From Korobacter sp036501185 (GTDB taxonomy: Bacteria > Acidobacteriota > Terriglobia > Terriglobales > Acidobacteriaceae): DNA of 64,000 nucleotides. Position 1 is the stretch's first letter, and each line of letters opens with the position of its first letter. Location of the stretch: positions 1 through 64,000 of the forward strand of contig DASYAU010000070.1 in NCBI GenBank assembly GCA_036501185.1. Reading direction: 5' to 3'. Below, in pieces: positions 1-9,081 of the stretch. The position numbers and the translations under genes are program-made. Under the pieces are notes generated by a model, which was given only the letters and a program-made list of their open reading frames with translations, made no database searches and had not been told where the DNA came from.

Positions 1-530
1 TTGTCTGCCTTGCAGTGGGTGCGGCTTTTGAATTTCTGAAAGAGCTCGGCGTAGGAGCCGGTGATGTACTTGTCTTCGGAAATGCCGAGTTTGCCGGCGA
101 TTTCGTCGATCCAGGCGGGCGGCCCTTCGATCTCGCCGAACTCGCCGATGGGTGTGTGGTCGAGCACAACATCGCCGCGGGTGTCGGTCCACTCGGAGCG
201 AAATTTTTCGTAGCGGAACGAGGGCACGAGCCCGAGCGATTGAAAGATGGCCGCGAGTTGTTCGCCATCGCCGATGGAAGTCTCCGTCTCGGCGCGGGAT
301 TTATGCTTGCCAGCCGCGCCCTTCGCCTTGTGCGTCACTTTCCATTTGCCGCCGAACTCGCGGATGCGCAAGAGCTCGCCGCGCTTGCGGAGTTTCTGCC
401 CGTCGAAATCGTAGAGAGTGTTGGTTTCATGGGTAGACTTTGTCTTTTCACGAAAGCCCGCGGCACGGAGCTTTTGTTCGAGCGCGGCGCGATCTTCGAT
501 CAGAAACTTGATCTCGACTTCGTTCGGCAT
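1..530 (-). CDS. CYTH-domain protein, class IV adenylate cyclase (CyaB)-like, 3' end cut by window edge
   Basis: This reading frame starts with ATG at 528-530 and runs off the left edge, with 176 codons visible. The N-terminus carries the CYTH signature: MPNEVEIKF (the alternating-acid ExExK strand), then a KLRKRGELLRIRE stretch, KVTHKAKG, and near the end a DHTPIGEFGEIEGPP segment. The CYTH fold is a triphosphate tunnel that binds metal and nucleotide or inorganic triphosphate. Family members are class IV adenylate cyclases, thiamine triphosphatases or plain tripolyphosphatases, so the substrate cannot be told from sequence. It is the last of a minus-strand series after ispB and a small unknown gene. 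The C-terminus is missing only because of the window edge. Family assignment is firm, activity is open. Confidence 0.8.
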   Translation of the reverse strand, partial: MPNEVEIKFLIEDRAALEQKLRAAGFREKTKSTHETNTLYDFDGQKLRKRGELLRIREFGGKWKVTHKAKGAAGKHKSRAETETSIGDGEQLAAIFQSLGLVPSFRYEKFRSEWTDTRGDVVLDHTPIGEFGEIEGPPAWIDEIAGKLGISEDKYITGSYAELFQKFKSRTHCKAD

Positions 531-585
531 GACGAAAGTATAGATGCAGAAAAGCTTCACTAACCACAGAGGACGCGGAGGGAAG

Positions 586-816
586 CTAATCTACCGAGCA
601 GTTGTGCTCGCGATGATGGGCTTGTACGCGCTCGAAGGCCATGGAATAGATTTCGTTCCAGCGCTTAAGGCTGTTGCGACGGCGGCGGATGGTGTCGGGG
701 GATTCGGAGGGCAGCACGACAATTTCGCTGGCTTTGTGGAGCGCGCGCGAAACGTGGTCGAGGTTGGCTTGAAGTTGCTGGAGGACTTCACAGCCCAATT
801 TGTCAGTGGCGCTCAC
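586..816 (-). CDS. Small hypothetical protein, 76 aa
   Basis: The frame stays open from 972 down to 586, but the part above 866 overlaps the polyprenyl synthase gene. A GTG at 814-816 gives a 76-residue protein with a plausible soluble helical composition, beginning SATDKLGCEVLQQL and ending REHNCSVD. No signal peptide or membrane segment is visible. The basic patch IRRRRNSLKRW lies near the middle. It sits between ispB and the CYTH gene on the same strand, so it is probably transcribed with them. No clear Shine-Dalgarno precedes the GTG. I do not recognise the family. An upstream start overlapping ispB is possible. Confidence 0.5.
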   Translation of the reverse strand: MSATDKLGCEVLQQLQANLDHVSRALHKASEIVVLPSESPDTIRRRRNSLKRWNEIYSMAFERVQAHHREHNCSVD

Positions 817-865
817 GTTGGCTGCAGGTTGGATGCTCGCAATGATAGCTCGAGACGTGTGGAAA

Positions 866-1855
866 TTATTTTTCACGCTCGACCACGAATTCCGGCACCC
901 AGAGCAGCGCGCGCTTGTATTCGGAGTCGGGAAAATCTTCGATGGCGGACTTGGCTTGCACCGCGAATTCATTGGCGCGAAGCAGTGCCGATTCGACGGA
1001 ATCGTAGCGCTTCAGGATCTCGAGCACGTGCTGGTATTGAACGCTGACGAACCCGGATTCGCGCATCACGGTCTGAAATGTTTGGCGCTCGCGGTCGGTG
1101 CAACGGGAAAGCGCGTCGATAACCGCCATGGTGACCTTGCCTTCGCGGAGGTCGCTGCCGACCGGCTTGCCGAGCACTTCTTCGGAGGCGGTGAGGTCGA
1201 GCACGTCGTCCACGATCTGAAAAGCCATGCCGACGCAGTGGCCGTATTTGCCTAGGTTTTCAATTTGCTGCGGCGTGGCGCCGCCGAGGATGCCGCCGAG
1301 TCGCATGCAGACTGAAAAGAGGCACGCCGTCTTGCGGTAGATGAGGTCGAAGTGCTCTTGCAGCGAGATTAGCTTGCCGAGCTTTTCGATCTGGAGCAGC
1401 TCGCCTTCTACCATTTTTTGGGTGAGCTCGATGAGCGTGTCGAGGACGGCGAAGTTGCGCTCAGCGACGGCGACCTTGAATGCCTGCATGTAGAGCCAAT
1501 CGCCGGCGAGCACGCATTTCGAGTTGCCCCATTGTGTATTGGCGGAGGGTCGGCCGCGGCGAATCTCGGCGTCGTCGATGATGTCGTCGTGGACGAGCGT
1601 GGCGGTGTGGATGATTTCCACGACCGCGCCGAGGCGGATGGCGCCCTGCCCGGTGTAGTTCATCAGCTTGGCGCTGAGCAGCAGGAGCGCGGGCCGGATT
1701 CGCTTGCCGCCACCATTGCGGAGGTATTCGCCAATCTGCGTGATGGCGGCAACGTTGGAGACGGTGTCGCGACCGAACTCGCGCTCAATGGCGAGCAGGT
1801 CTTCGGAGATGAGTTCGAAGACTTCCTTCACGGATTTGGTGGCCGGCGTGTTCAT
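866..1855 (-). CDS. ispB: Polyprenyl diphosphate synthase (octaprenyl/heptaprenyl type)
   Basis: This cytosolic trans-prenyltransferase of 329 aa condenses isopentenyl diphosphate onto an allylic diphosphate to make the long isoprenoid tail of quinones. The first aspartate-rich motif DDIID is at residues 90-94, preceded by VH, and the second motif DDVLD is at 216-220. GGGKRIRPALLLL at 48-60 is the substrate-binding stretch. Length and motif spacing are normal for IspB/HepT/SdsA enzymes; the product chain length cannot be read directly. It lies downstream of yajQ on the same strand, with a 98-base gap. Confidence 0.92.
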   Translation of the reverse strand: MNTPATKSVKEVFELISEDLLAIEREFGRDTVSNVAAITQIGEYLRNGGGKRIRPALLLLSAKLMNYTGQGAIRLGAVVEIIHTATLVHDDIIDDAEIRRGRPSANTQWGNSKCVLAGDWLYMQAFKVAVAERNFAVLDTLIELTQKMVEGELLQIEKLGKLISLQEHFDLIYRKTACLFSVCMRLGGILGGATPQQIENLGKYGHCVGMAFQIVDDVLDLTASEEVLGKPVGSDLREGKVTMAVIDALSRCTDRERQTFQTVMRESGFVSVQYQHVLEILKRYDSVESALLRANEFAVQAKSAIEDFPDSEYKRALLWVPEFVVEREK

Positions 1856-1953
1856 GCTTTGCAGGGGCTAAGCCCCACTTTAACAGAGCCCTGATTGGCA
1901 GCGCTGAAGCGCCGCCCTGATACAAAACCAACGTCAAACCCGGGTGTAAAAGA

Positions 1954-2448
1954 CTAATTCGAACGGTAGTTCGTGAACTGCAAATCGATGCCGAAATCTT
2001 TGTTCTTGATGAGCGCGATGATTTCTTGAAGCGTGTCGCGGTCCTTGCTGCTGATGCGAACGGTGTCGCCCTGGATTGAGGCTTGCGCTTTCTTCTTCGA
2101 GTCTTTAATAAGGCGGACGATGTCCTTCGCCTTCTCCACTGGAATGCCTTGCTGCAAGGTGATCTTCTGGCGAACGCTGGCGCCGGCGGCGGGTTCGACG
2201 ACCCCGTAGGTCAGCCCTTTGAGCGGAACACCGCGCTTCACCAGCTTGCCTTGCAAGATGTCGGTAACGGCCTTCAGCTTGTACTCGTCAGAGGAGTGCA
2301 GCTCGATGGCATCTTTCTCGAGCTTGATCTCGGACTTCGTGTCCTTGAGATCGAAGCGGGTATGGATCTCTTTGATCGCCTGCTGAATGGCGTTGGAGAC
2401 CTCCTGGAGGTCGATTTTGCTGACGATATCGAAGCTGTTTTCGGCCAT
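1954..2448 (-). CDS. yajQ: YajQ family (UPF0234) nucleotide-binding protein
   Basis: The 164-aa protein starts MAENSFDIVSKIDLQEV and ends with the family signature FGIDLQFTNYRSN. YajQ proteins have two alpha-beta domains of ferredoxin-like topology and bind nucleotides; in Xanthomonas a homologue binds cyclic di-GMP, so an effector role is possible here but unproven. The frame is open upstream to 2505, overlapping tatD, but the ATG at 2446-2448 gives the family's normal N-terminus and length. It follows tatD in the larC-metG-tatD-yajQ series. Confidence 0.9.
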   Translation of the reverse strand: MAENSFDIVSKIDLQEVSNAIQQAIKEIHTRFDLKDTKSEIKLEKDAIELHSSDEYKLKAVTDILQGKLVKRGVPLKGLTYGVVEPAAGASVRQKITLQQGIPVEKAKDIVRLIKDSKKKAQASIQGDTVRISSKDRDTLQEIIALIKNKDFGIDLQFTNYRSN

Positions 2449-2501
2449 GAAGAAGTAGTTTACGGCAAACTGCGAAAACTCACCACGGAGGACGCCGAGG
2501 A

Positions 2502-3302
2502 TCACTGAGGTTTTCGGATCTTGAAAAAGCGATAGAAATTGGCGCTGCTAGCGGCGCCGAGTTCTTCTGGGAGGATAGATTTCAACTGCGCGATGTAGGC
2601 GGCGGTTTCGGTGACGAATGATGGTTCGTTGCGCTTGCCGCGGTGCGGGACCGGCGCGAGATACGGAGAGTCGGTTTCGATCAGCATGCAATCCAGGGGA
2701 CAGAGCTTGGCGGCGTCGCGGATATTCTGTGCTTTGGGGAACGTCACGTTGCCGGCGAAGGAAAGCAGGAAACCGATGTCGAGCGATTGGCGGGCCTGGT
2801 CGGCGGTGCCGGTGAAGCAGTGCATCACGCCGGGGCGGCCAGACCAGTGCTCGTGGAGCAAGCGGAAAAGATCGTCCCAAGCGTCGGTGTCGCTCTTTTG
2901 CGAGGGACGGCAGTGGATGACGATGGGGAGATCGAACTGCTTTGCGATTTCAAGTTGCTGCACGAAGACCTGCTGCTGGACGTCGCGCGGCGAATGGTCG
3001 TACCAGTAGTCGAGGCCGATCTCGCCCCAGGCGACGATCTTGGCATCCTTCGCGTGCGCGGCGAGTTTCGCGAGGTTCTCGGGTGTTGCGAGCTTCGCTT
3101 CGTGGGGATGAACGCCGATCGTGGCGTGCATCCAATTGTGCTGTTGGGCGAGTCGGAGAGCGCAGTCGGCGGAGTCGGGGCCGTCTCCGTTGCCGATGAG
3201 GAGCAGGTGCTCGACCCCGGCTTCGCGGGCGCGCTGAAGAACGACGTCGCGGTCGTCAGTGAAACGAGGGCCGTCGAGATGGCAGTGGGAATCGATGAAC
3301 AT
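2502..3302 (-). CDS. tatD: TatD family metal-dependent DNase
   Basis: This 266-aa TIM-barrel hydrolase begins with MFIDSHCHLD, whose histidines form the first half of the metal site. WGEIGLDYWYD (metal-bridging glutamate), HCR, MHCFTG and ETDSPYLAPVP follow in the order typical of TatD/YcfH/YabD enzymes. The family has 3'-5' DNase and D-aminoacyl-tRNA deacylase relatives; the exact substrate is not shown by sequence. It is close behind metG (21-base gap), a very common bacterial arrangement, and is probably co-transcribed with it. Confidence 0.93.
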   Translation of the reverse strand: MFIDSHCHLDGPRFTDDRDVVLQRAREAGVEHLLLIGNGDGPDSADCALRLAQQHNWMHATIGVHPHEAKLATPENLAKLAAHAKDAKIVAWGEIGLDYWYDHSPRDVQQQVFVQQLEIAKQFDLPIVIHCRPSQKSDTDAWDDLFRLLHEHWSGRPGVMHCFTGTADQARQSLDIGFLLSFAGNVTFPKAQNIRDAAKLCPLDCMLIETDSPYLAPVPHRGKRNEPSFVTETAAYIAQLKSILPEELGAASSANFYRFFKIRKPQ

Positions 3303-3323
3303 CGATTTGCAAATACCTGAAGG

Positions 3324-5366
3324 CTATTTCAGTCTCGCGCCGGGCGGCACTTCTTCATGGAACCCGGCCAGCACGGGCACTCCGCCTTCGAGCGATGCCG
3401 CTAGCAGCATGCCATTCGATTCGAGTCCGCGGAGCTTTCGCGGGGCGAGGTTGGCGACGATCACGATCTTGCGGCCGATCAACTTTTCCGGATCATAGGC
3501 GAGCGCGATGCCGGCGACGATCTGGCGCTGCTCGAAGCCGAGGTCAACTTCGAGGCGCAATAGCTTGTCGGCGCCTTTTACCTTTTCGGCGTGCTTGATG
3601 ATGGCAACGCGGAGGTCGAGCTTCACGAAGTCATCGATGGTGATTTGCGGGGCGAGCGGCGGGAAGCCGTTGGTAGAAGCTGCGGCCGGAGCGGGTTCCG
3701 CGGCTGGGGCTGGAGCGGGCGCCGGGGTGGGTTCGGGTTTTGCTTCGGACTTGAGTTCGGGTTGGGGTTCGACGACGGGAGCGATGCGCTCCAGTTCCAT
3801 TTGCTGCATCCTTTCGATGGCAGTCTTGTCGGCGCGCGGGAAGACCGCTTCGACTTTGCCTAATTTTGTGCCGAGGTGTAGTTGTCCCCACTTCAGTTCG
3901 GCGAGCTTGGCTTGCTTGATGTCGCCAAGGCCGAGCTGCGACCAGATTTTCGCCGTGGAGCTGGGGATAACCGGGTGCGCCAGGGCGGTGACGATGCGCA
4001 GCGCTTCGGCGGACGTATAGAGGACCGTGGCGAGACGGGCGCGGCTCTGTTCGTCGCCCTTGTCGGCGAGGGCCCATGGCTCGTTTTCCACGATGTATTT
4101 GTCGACAGTCGCGACTAATCCCCAAGCGACTTCCAGGGCCTTCGAGAACTGGTATTGGTCGAAAGCAGCGCCGAATTCTTCGATCGTGCGCCGGGCGGTC
4201 TGGGCCACGGTGTCGTCGGTGGCGCTATGGGCAGCGGCGTGCGATGGGTAGGGAACTTCGCCCTTGAAGTAGCGCGTGATCATCGAGAGCGTGCGGCTGG
4301 CGAGGTTGCCGAGACCGTTTGCCAAATCGCTGTTGAAGCGCTGGACGAGGGCGTCGAACGAGAACGAGCCGTCCTGGCCGAAGACGATTTCGCGCATCAG
4401 GAAATAACGGAGCGCGTCGGCACCTAACACGTCGAGGATCGTCTCGGTGCGCACGATGTTGCCGCGCGACTTCGACATTTTGCTTTCTTCGAAGAGTAGC
4501 CAGCCATGGGCGACGATGCCCTTGGGCAGAGGCAGTCCGGCGGCGAGGAGGAATGCCGGCCAGTACACGCAATGGAAGCGGACGATTTCTTTGCCGACCA
4601 TGTGAACGTCAGCCGGCCAGAAGCGGTCGTAGAGCTTGGTGTCGTCGTTGCCAAAGCCGAGGGCGGTTATGTAGTTGCAAAGGGCATCGAGCCAGACATA
4701 GATAACGTGGGCTTCGTCGCCAGGAACCGGTATGCCCCATTTGAAGGTGGTGCGGCTGATGGAAAGATCTTTCAGGCCGCTGCGCACGAACGAAATGACC
4801 TCGTTGCGGCGAGTTTCTGGGCGGATGAAGTCGGGATCGGATTCGTAAACCTTCAGCAGTGGCTCGGCCATTTGCGAGAGGCGGAAGAAATAATTCTCTT
4901 CTTCCACGGTCTCGGTCGGGCGTCCGCAGAGCGGGCAGGGGGCGCCTGGAGTGTCGACTTCGACGAAGGCTTCGTCAGAGACGCAATATTGGCCTTTGTA
5001 CTTGCTCTTATAAATGTAGCCGCGCTCCTGGAGGAGCTTGAAGATCGCCTGCACGCCGCGGATGTGCTCCGGGTCGGTGGTGCGGATGAACTTGTCGTAG
5101 CTGAGGCCCATGCGGTCCCACAGGCCGCGGAATTCGCCGGAAACTTCGTCCACAAACTGCTTGCACGATTTGCCGCTGGCGGCGGCGGAGCGTTCGATCT
5201 TCTGGCCATGCTCGTCGGTGCCAGTAAGGAAAAAAGTGTCGACGCCGAGCATGCGCTTGCGGCGCGCAATGGCGTCACAGGCGACGGTGGTGTACGTGTG
5301 CCCAATGTGCGGGCGCGCGTTCACGTAGTAGATCGGCGTGGTGATGTAGAACTTGCCGTTAGACAT
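3324..5366 (-). CDS. metG: Methionyl-tRNA synthetase with C-terminal tRNA-binding domain
   Basis: The 680-aa class I aminoacyl-tRNA synthetase charges tRNA-Met. The HIGH motif (HIGH at residues 20-23) and KMSKS (296-300) are intact. Cysteines at 128, 144 and 147 lie in the connective insertion, with CPLCG resembling a zinc knuckle. After the anticodon-binding helical domain comes a proline/alanine/glutamate-rich linker around residues 540-575, then an EMAP/Trbp111-type tRNA-binding OB domain (IDDFVKLDLRVA to the end) that normally makes the enzyme a dimer. The start overlaps the 3' end of larC by 8 bases, suggesting translational coupling. Confidence 0.96.
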   Translation of the reverse strand: MSNGKFYITTPIYYVNARPHIGHTYTTVACDAIARRKRMLGVDTFFLTGTDEHGQKIERSAAASGKSCKQFVDEVSGEFRGLWDRMGLSYDKFIRTTDPEHIRGVQAIFKLLQERGYIYKSKYKGQYCVSDEAFVEVDTPGAPCPLCGRPTETVEEENYFFRLSQMAEPLLKVYESDPDFIRPETRRNEVISFVRSGLKDLSISRTTFKWGIPVPGDEAHVIYVWLDALCNYITALGFGNDDTKLYDRFWPADVHMVGKEIVRFHCVYWPAFLLAAGLPLPKGIVAHGWLLFEESKMSKSRGNIVRTETILDVLGADALRYFLMREIVFGQDGSFSFDALVQRFNSDLANGLGNLASRTLSMITRYFKGEVPYPSHAAAHSATDDTVAQTARRTIEEFGAAFDQYQFSKALEVAWGLVATVDKYIVENEPWALADKGDEQSRARLATVLYTSAEALRIVTALAHPVIPSSTAKIWSQLGLGDIKQAKLAELKWGQLHLGTKLGKVEAVFPRADKTAIERMQQMELERIAPVVEPQPELKSEAKPEPTPAPAPAPAAEPAPAAASTNGFPPLAPQITIDDFVKLDLRVAIIKHAEKVKGADKLLRLEVDLGFEQRQIVAGIALAYDPEKLIGRKIVIVANLAPRKLRGLESNGMLLAASLEGGVPVLAGFHEEVPPGARLK

Positions 5367-6756
5367 GAGAGTGGCTCGGGGTCACGGGTTCGCTTTCGAG
5401 GTACAACCGGATCGCCTCCTGCATCACGAGCTTCAGCGGGACATGGTGCCGCTCGGCGATGCGCCGGCAATCCTCGTATTCCGGAGCGTAGTTGCTCACG
5501 GTTCCGTTCAACTGCGCGATTTTGATGCGCACCTCGCCCCATTGTGTTTGCACCGCTTTGAACTGGCGCGGCAGGACGTAGCGCTGCTCGTGGCGACTGC
5601 GAATGCCGATGGTGGAAGTTTCGCGAAAAATGAGTTGCGCCATGCGCTCGGCGTCGCTGGGCTGGGCAAGAACCGTCAGCAACGTGCCGGGGCGGCCCTT
5701 CTTCATCTGCACCGGCATGGCGAAGACGTCGAGCGCGCCGGCAGCCAGCGCTTGTTCTGAAACATAGCCGAAGACCTGCGGATTGAGATCGTCAATCGTC
5801 GCTTCGAGAACGGTGACTTCCTCCATCGGGAGCTCCGTCTTCGAGGATCGCACCGCGGTGGTCTCGCCCACGGTGATGCGCAGCACATTGGCGTGGGCGG
5901 GAAAGTTGCGTGAACCTGCGCCGTATCCAGCTTTCTCCACGGTCATTGCCGGCATGGGTCCGAAGGTATCGGCAAGCACGTTGACCAGCGCCGCGCCCGT
6001 GGGCGTGACTAATTCCTTTTGGATCTCACCGCTGAAGACGGGAGCGCCCTTGAGGAGTTCGACGGTTGCGGGCGCGGGGACCGGGAAGGTGCCGTGCGCG
6101 CAGACCACAGTGCCTCCGCCGACGTTGAGCGGCGAGACGACGAAGCGGTCGACATTCAGAGCCTCGGCGCCTACGGCCGAACAAACGATATCAATGATGG
6201 CGTCTACAGCGCCGACCTCGTGGAAGTGGATAGTCTCGACCGAAACGTTGTGAATCTTGGCCTCGGCGAGTCCAAGGGCCTCGAAGACGGCAGTAGCGGT
6301 GCGCTTGGCTCCAGCACTGATCGGAGCATGAGAAATGATGTGCTTGATCTCGCCGAGATGACGGCCATGCGCGTGGGCATCGTGCGCATGATCGTGGTCG
6401 TGTTCATGCGAATGAGCGTGCTCATGTTCGTCGTCGTGCGCGTGGGGATGGGAGTGCACGGTGCCGTCGGCGTGGCGATGCTCGTGGGCGTGTGAGTGCC
6501 CGTGCTCGTGAGAGTGGACGTGGTGTGCGGGCTGATCGGCTTCCCGCGGGCGATCAGGCTCGCCATTGACGAGGACATCGACCTTCGTCGATGTGATGCC
6601 GCAGCGGTCCACTTTTTCGATTTTCAGTTCAGCGCCCAGATTGAGGGAGCGCACGGTCTCGCGCAGCAAGTCGGCGGAGACACCGGCGTCGACGAGGGCG
6701 CCGAGGAACATATCTCCGCTGATGCCGGAAAAACACTCGATGTAGGCGATGCGCAT
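5359..6756 (-). CDS. larC: LarC, nickel-pincer cofactor biosynthesis protein
   Basis: LarC inserts nickel into the pyridinium dithiocarboxylic mononucleotide cofactor used by lactate racemase and related racemases. This 465-aa protein starts MRIAYIECFSGISGDMFLGAL and has the downstream FHEVGAVDAIIDIVC and EKAGYGAGSRNFP blocks of the family. Residues 78-133 form a histidine-rich loop with about 25 histidines alternating with Ala, Ser, Asp and Glu, a likely nickel store or sensor. Here larC is one continuous frame, unlike lactobacilli where a frameshift joins two parts. An upstream ATG at 6793-6795 would add 13 residues, but the chosen start matches the family. No larB, larE or racemase gene is nearby. 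Confidence 0.93.
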   Translation of the reverse strand: MRIAYIECFSGISGDMFLGALVDAGVSADLLRETVRSLNLGAELKIEKVDRCGITSTKVDVLVNGEPDRPREADQPAHHVHSHEHGHSHAHEHRHADGTVHSHPHAHDDEHEHAHSHEHDHDHAHDAHAHGRHLGEIKHIISHAPISAGAKRTATAVFEALGLAEAKIHNVSVETIHFHEVGAVDAIIDIVCSAVGAEALNVDRFVVSPLNVGGGTVVCAHGTFPVPAPATVELLKGAPVFSGEIQKELVTPTGAALVNVLADTFGPMPAMTVEKAGYGAGSRNFPAHANVLRITVGETTAVRSSKTELPMEEVTVLEATIDDLNPQVFGYVSEQALAAGALDVFAMPVQMKKGRPGTLLTVLAQPSDAERMAQLIFRETSTIGIRSRHEQRYVLPRQFKAVQTQWGEVRIKIAQLNGTVSNYAPEYEDCRRIAERHHVPLKLVMQEAIRLYLESEPVTPSHSHV

Positions 6757-6874
6757 GGACCGGGAGCCTGTAGTGCCGAGGTGGCGAATCTTCAATCGTA
6801 TGGGAGGCGCGGCTTGGGGTCAAACCTTGCGCTTTGTTACAGTAAAGCTTCACACCAGAAGGGTAAGAATCGCA

Positions 6875-8821
6875 TTGTACCGGTCTCTCCAGCAGCGCCT
6901 CGTTGAGCACCTCCAGCAATTCCTGCGCACCAAGTACGACGTTGACCTGGCAAACGTGGTGGTCGACGCACCGCCCAAGGTCGAGATGGGGGAGTACGCC
7001 CTGCCGTTCGCGTTTGAACTGGCGAAGAAACTTCGCAAGGCGCCGCGCAAAATTGCCGAAGAGGTTGTGGCGGAGTTGCCGCCGATCGAAGGTTTCGAGA
7101 AACCGGAGGTTGCCGGCGCGGGGTACATCAACTTCCGGCTGAAGCGCGGGGAGGCGGCGAAGGCCATCGCCGGCGGACGAGAGCGGCCGAAGGACGCTTC
7201 GGCAGGCAAGATCCTTGTCGAGCATACGTCCATCAATCCGAACAAAGCCGCGCACATCGGGCATCTGCGAAATTCGATCCTGGGCGATACATTCGTTCTC
7301 CTGCTGAGGGCTGCCGGTCGCACGGTGGACGTCCAGAATTACATCGACAATACCGGCGTTCAGGTGGCGGACGTGGTCGTCGGCTTTACGCACCTCGAGA
7401 AAAAATCGAAGCACGAGATCGTGGCGCTCACCGAGCAGCCGAAGTTCGATTACTACTGCTGGGACCTCTACGCGCGGACTTCGCACTGGTACGAGGAGGC
7501 TCCGGAGAACAAGAAAGTGCGCTTCGATGCCTTGCACGCGATCGAGCATGGCGGCAACGAGATGGGCGAGATCGCCGAGATCATCTCCACGGCAGTGCTG
7601 CGCCGGCATTTGGAGACGATGGACCGGCTGAAGATTGAGTATGACTTCCTGCCGCGCGAGAGCGAAATCCTGCACCTGAACTTCTGGGCACTGGCCTTCG
7701 AGCAGCTCAAAGAAAAAGGCGTGCTCTACTTCGAGAACGAAGGCAAGAACAAGGGATGCTGGGTGATGACGCGCCCTGGCAAAGAGAAGATCGAAGGGCA
7801 GCCGGACGAAGAAGCCAAGGTGATTGTGCGCTCGAACGGCACCGTCGGTTACGTCGGCAAGGACATTGCGTATCACCTGTGGAAGTTCGGTCTGCTAGGC
7901 AAAGATTTTGGCTACCGCAAGTTCTACCACTATCCGAACGGACAGCAGGTTTGGATTTCGTGCGACCTCGACCAGGGTGAAGCGGAACACCCGCACTTCG
8001 GCGGCGTGAGCGAGATCTACAACGTAATTGATACTCGCCAGTCCGATCCGCAGGAGACGGTGAAAGAGGCCATCCGACTGCTCGGCTATAACGACAAGGC
8101 CGACCACTACACCCACTTTTCCTACGAGATGGTGGCGCTGACGCCGCGCTGCGCGCTGGAGTTGGGATATGACGTCTCCGAGGAAGACCGTGCGAAATCG
8201 TATATCGAAGTGAGCGGGCGCAAAGGGTTCGGCGTGAAGGCCGATGACCTGATCGACAAGCTGATCGACGCTGCGACCAAGGAAGTGGACTCGCGCCATC
8301 CCGAGCTGAGTGAAGCCGAGCGATGCGACATTGGCACGCAGATCGCAGTGGGCGCGCTGCGGTATTTCATGCTGAAGTTCACGAAAGCCTCCGTGATCGC
8401 GTTCGATTTCAAGGAAGCGTTGGCTTTCGAAGGCGAAACCGGCCCCTACGGGCAGTACGCGGTAGTGCGGGCGACGAACATCTTTCGCAAGGCGGGAATC
8501 ACCCCGGAAGAGGCGCTGGCCTACGAGGTGGATTTCTCGAAGTACTTTAGCGGTACGCCGGAGATTTGGGAGGTGTGGCTGATGGCGGCGAAGACTTCGC
8601 AGATCTTCGAGCTGTGCATTGCGCAGGCCGAGCCGGCGTACGCGGCGAAGCACGCTTTCCAGTTGGCTCAGCTCTTCAACAACTTCTATCACCGGCATCA
8701 CATCCTGACGGAAGAGGATGAGGGGCGGAAACGGTTCCTGCTGGCGACGGCGGCGGTGGTGCGCAGGGAGTTGATCGCGGTGCTGGCGGCGATGGGGATC
8801 AGTGTTCCACCCGTGATGTGA
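6875..8821 (+). CDS. argS: Arginyl-tRNA synthetase
   Basis: The class I synthetase charges tRNA-Arg. With a TTG start at 6875-6877 the protein has 648 aa and begins at the N-terminal additional domain (LYRSLQQRLVEHL), which matches the family. AGAAGG at 6857-6862 is a possible ribosome-binding site, 12 bases away. HIGH is at residues 127-130 within NPNKAAHIGHLRNS. The KMSKS position is replaced by SGRKGFGVK, as in many ArgRS. The C-terminal anticodon-binding DALR domain runs to the end. The frame is open further upstream to 6749, but that stretch overlaps larC and adds non-family sequence. It is transcribed divergently from larC. Confidence 0.93.
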   Translation: MYRSLQQRLVEHLQQFLRTKYDVDLANVVVDAPPKVEMGEYALPFAFELAKKLRKAPRKIAEEVVAELPPIEGFEKPEVAGAGYINFRLKRGEAAKAIAGGRERPKDASAGKILVEHTSINPNKAAHIGHLRNSILGDTFVLLLRAAGRTVDVQNYIDNTGVQVADVVVGFTHLEKKSKHEIVALTEQPKFDYYCWDLYARTSHWYEEAPENKKVRFDALHAIEHGGNEMGEIAEIISTAVLRRHLETMDRLKIEYDFLPRESEILHLNFWALAFEQLKEKGVLYFENEGKNKGCWVMTRPGKEKIEGQPDEEAKVIVRSNGTVGYVGKDIAYHLWKFGLLGKDFGYRKFYHYPNGQQVWISCDLDQGEAEHPHFGGVSEIYNVIDTRQSDPQETVKEAIRLLGYNDKADHYTHFSYEMVALTPRCALELGYDVSEEDRAKSYIEVSGRKGFGVKADDLIDKLIDAATKEVDSRHPELSEAERCDIGTQIAVGALRYFMLKFTKASVIAFDFKEALAFEGETGPYGQYAVVRATNIFRKAGITPEEALAYEVDFSKYFSGTPEIWEVWLMAAKTSQIFELCIAQAEPAYAAKHAFQLAQLFNNFYHRHHILTEEDEGRKRFLLATAAVVRRELIAVLAAMGISVPPVM

Positions 8822-9081
8822 GTATTAATTTACGAACAACCACTGTTACAGGCCTTAGTTCCGAGGATTAAGGCTCTGTGAATCTCCACCGCAATACCTC
8901 TTGCCACGACGGATTTGCCCCGCGAAACACGTGTCTTCTTGTCTTTTCTTGCGTCCCATCGAATTCGCAAGTCAAAAAGCCGTGAATTAACCCTTTAGGG
9001 AAGGTTCGCTTTTTCTAAGGGTTAGCGCGAATTTTGCCGGAAGTCTCATTGCCCTAATTTCAGCGGCAAGGAGACTTCCCA
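8822..9081. other. Intergenic region with inverted repeats upstream of the phosphoesterase gene
   Basis: This gap separates argS from the next plus-strand gene. Two inverted repeats are visible: 8848-8857 against 8869-8879 (ten paired bases with one bulge, no following T run), and an exact 8-bp pair 8988-8995 with 9017-9024 (TAACCCTT and AAGGGTTA). A Shine-Dalgarno AAGGAG lies about ten bases before the next start. No open frame was seen. Confidence 0.4.

Noticed and set aside
15..563. Long plus-strand open frame at the left edge
   Set aside because: It is antisense to the CYTH-domain gene, whose product shows clear family motifs; the plus-strand translation has none.
6204..6578. Repetitive frames opposite and alongside the larC His-rich part
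   Set aside because: They are shadows created by the low-complexity CAC/CAT repeat of larC.
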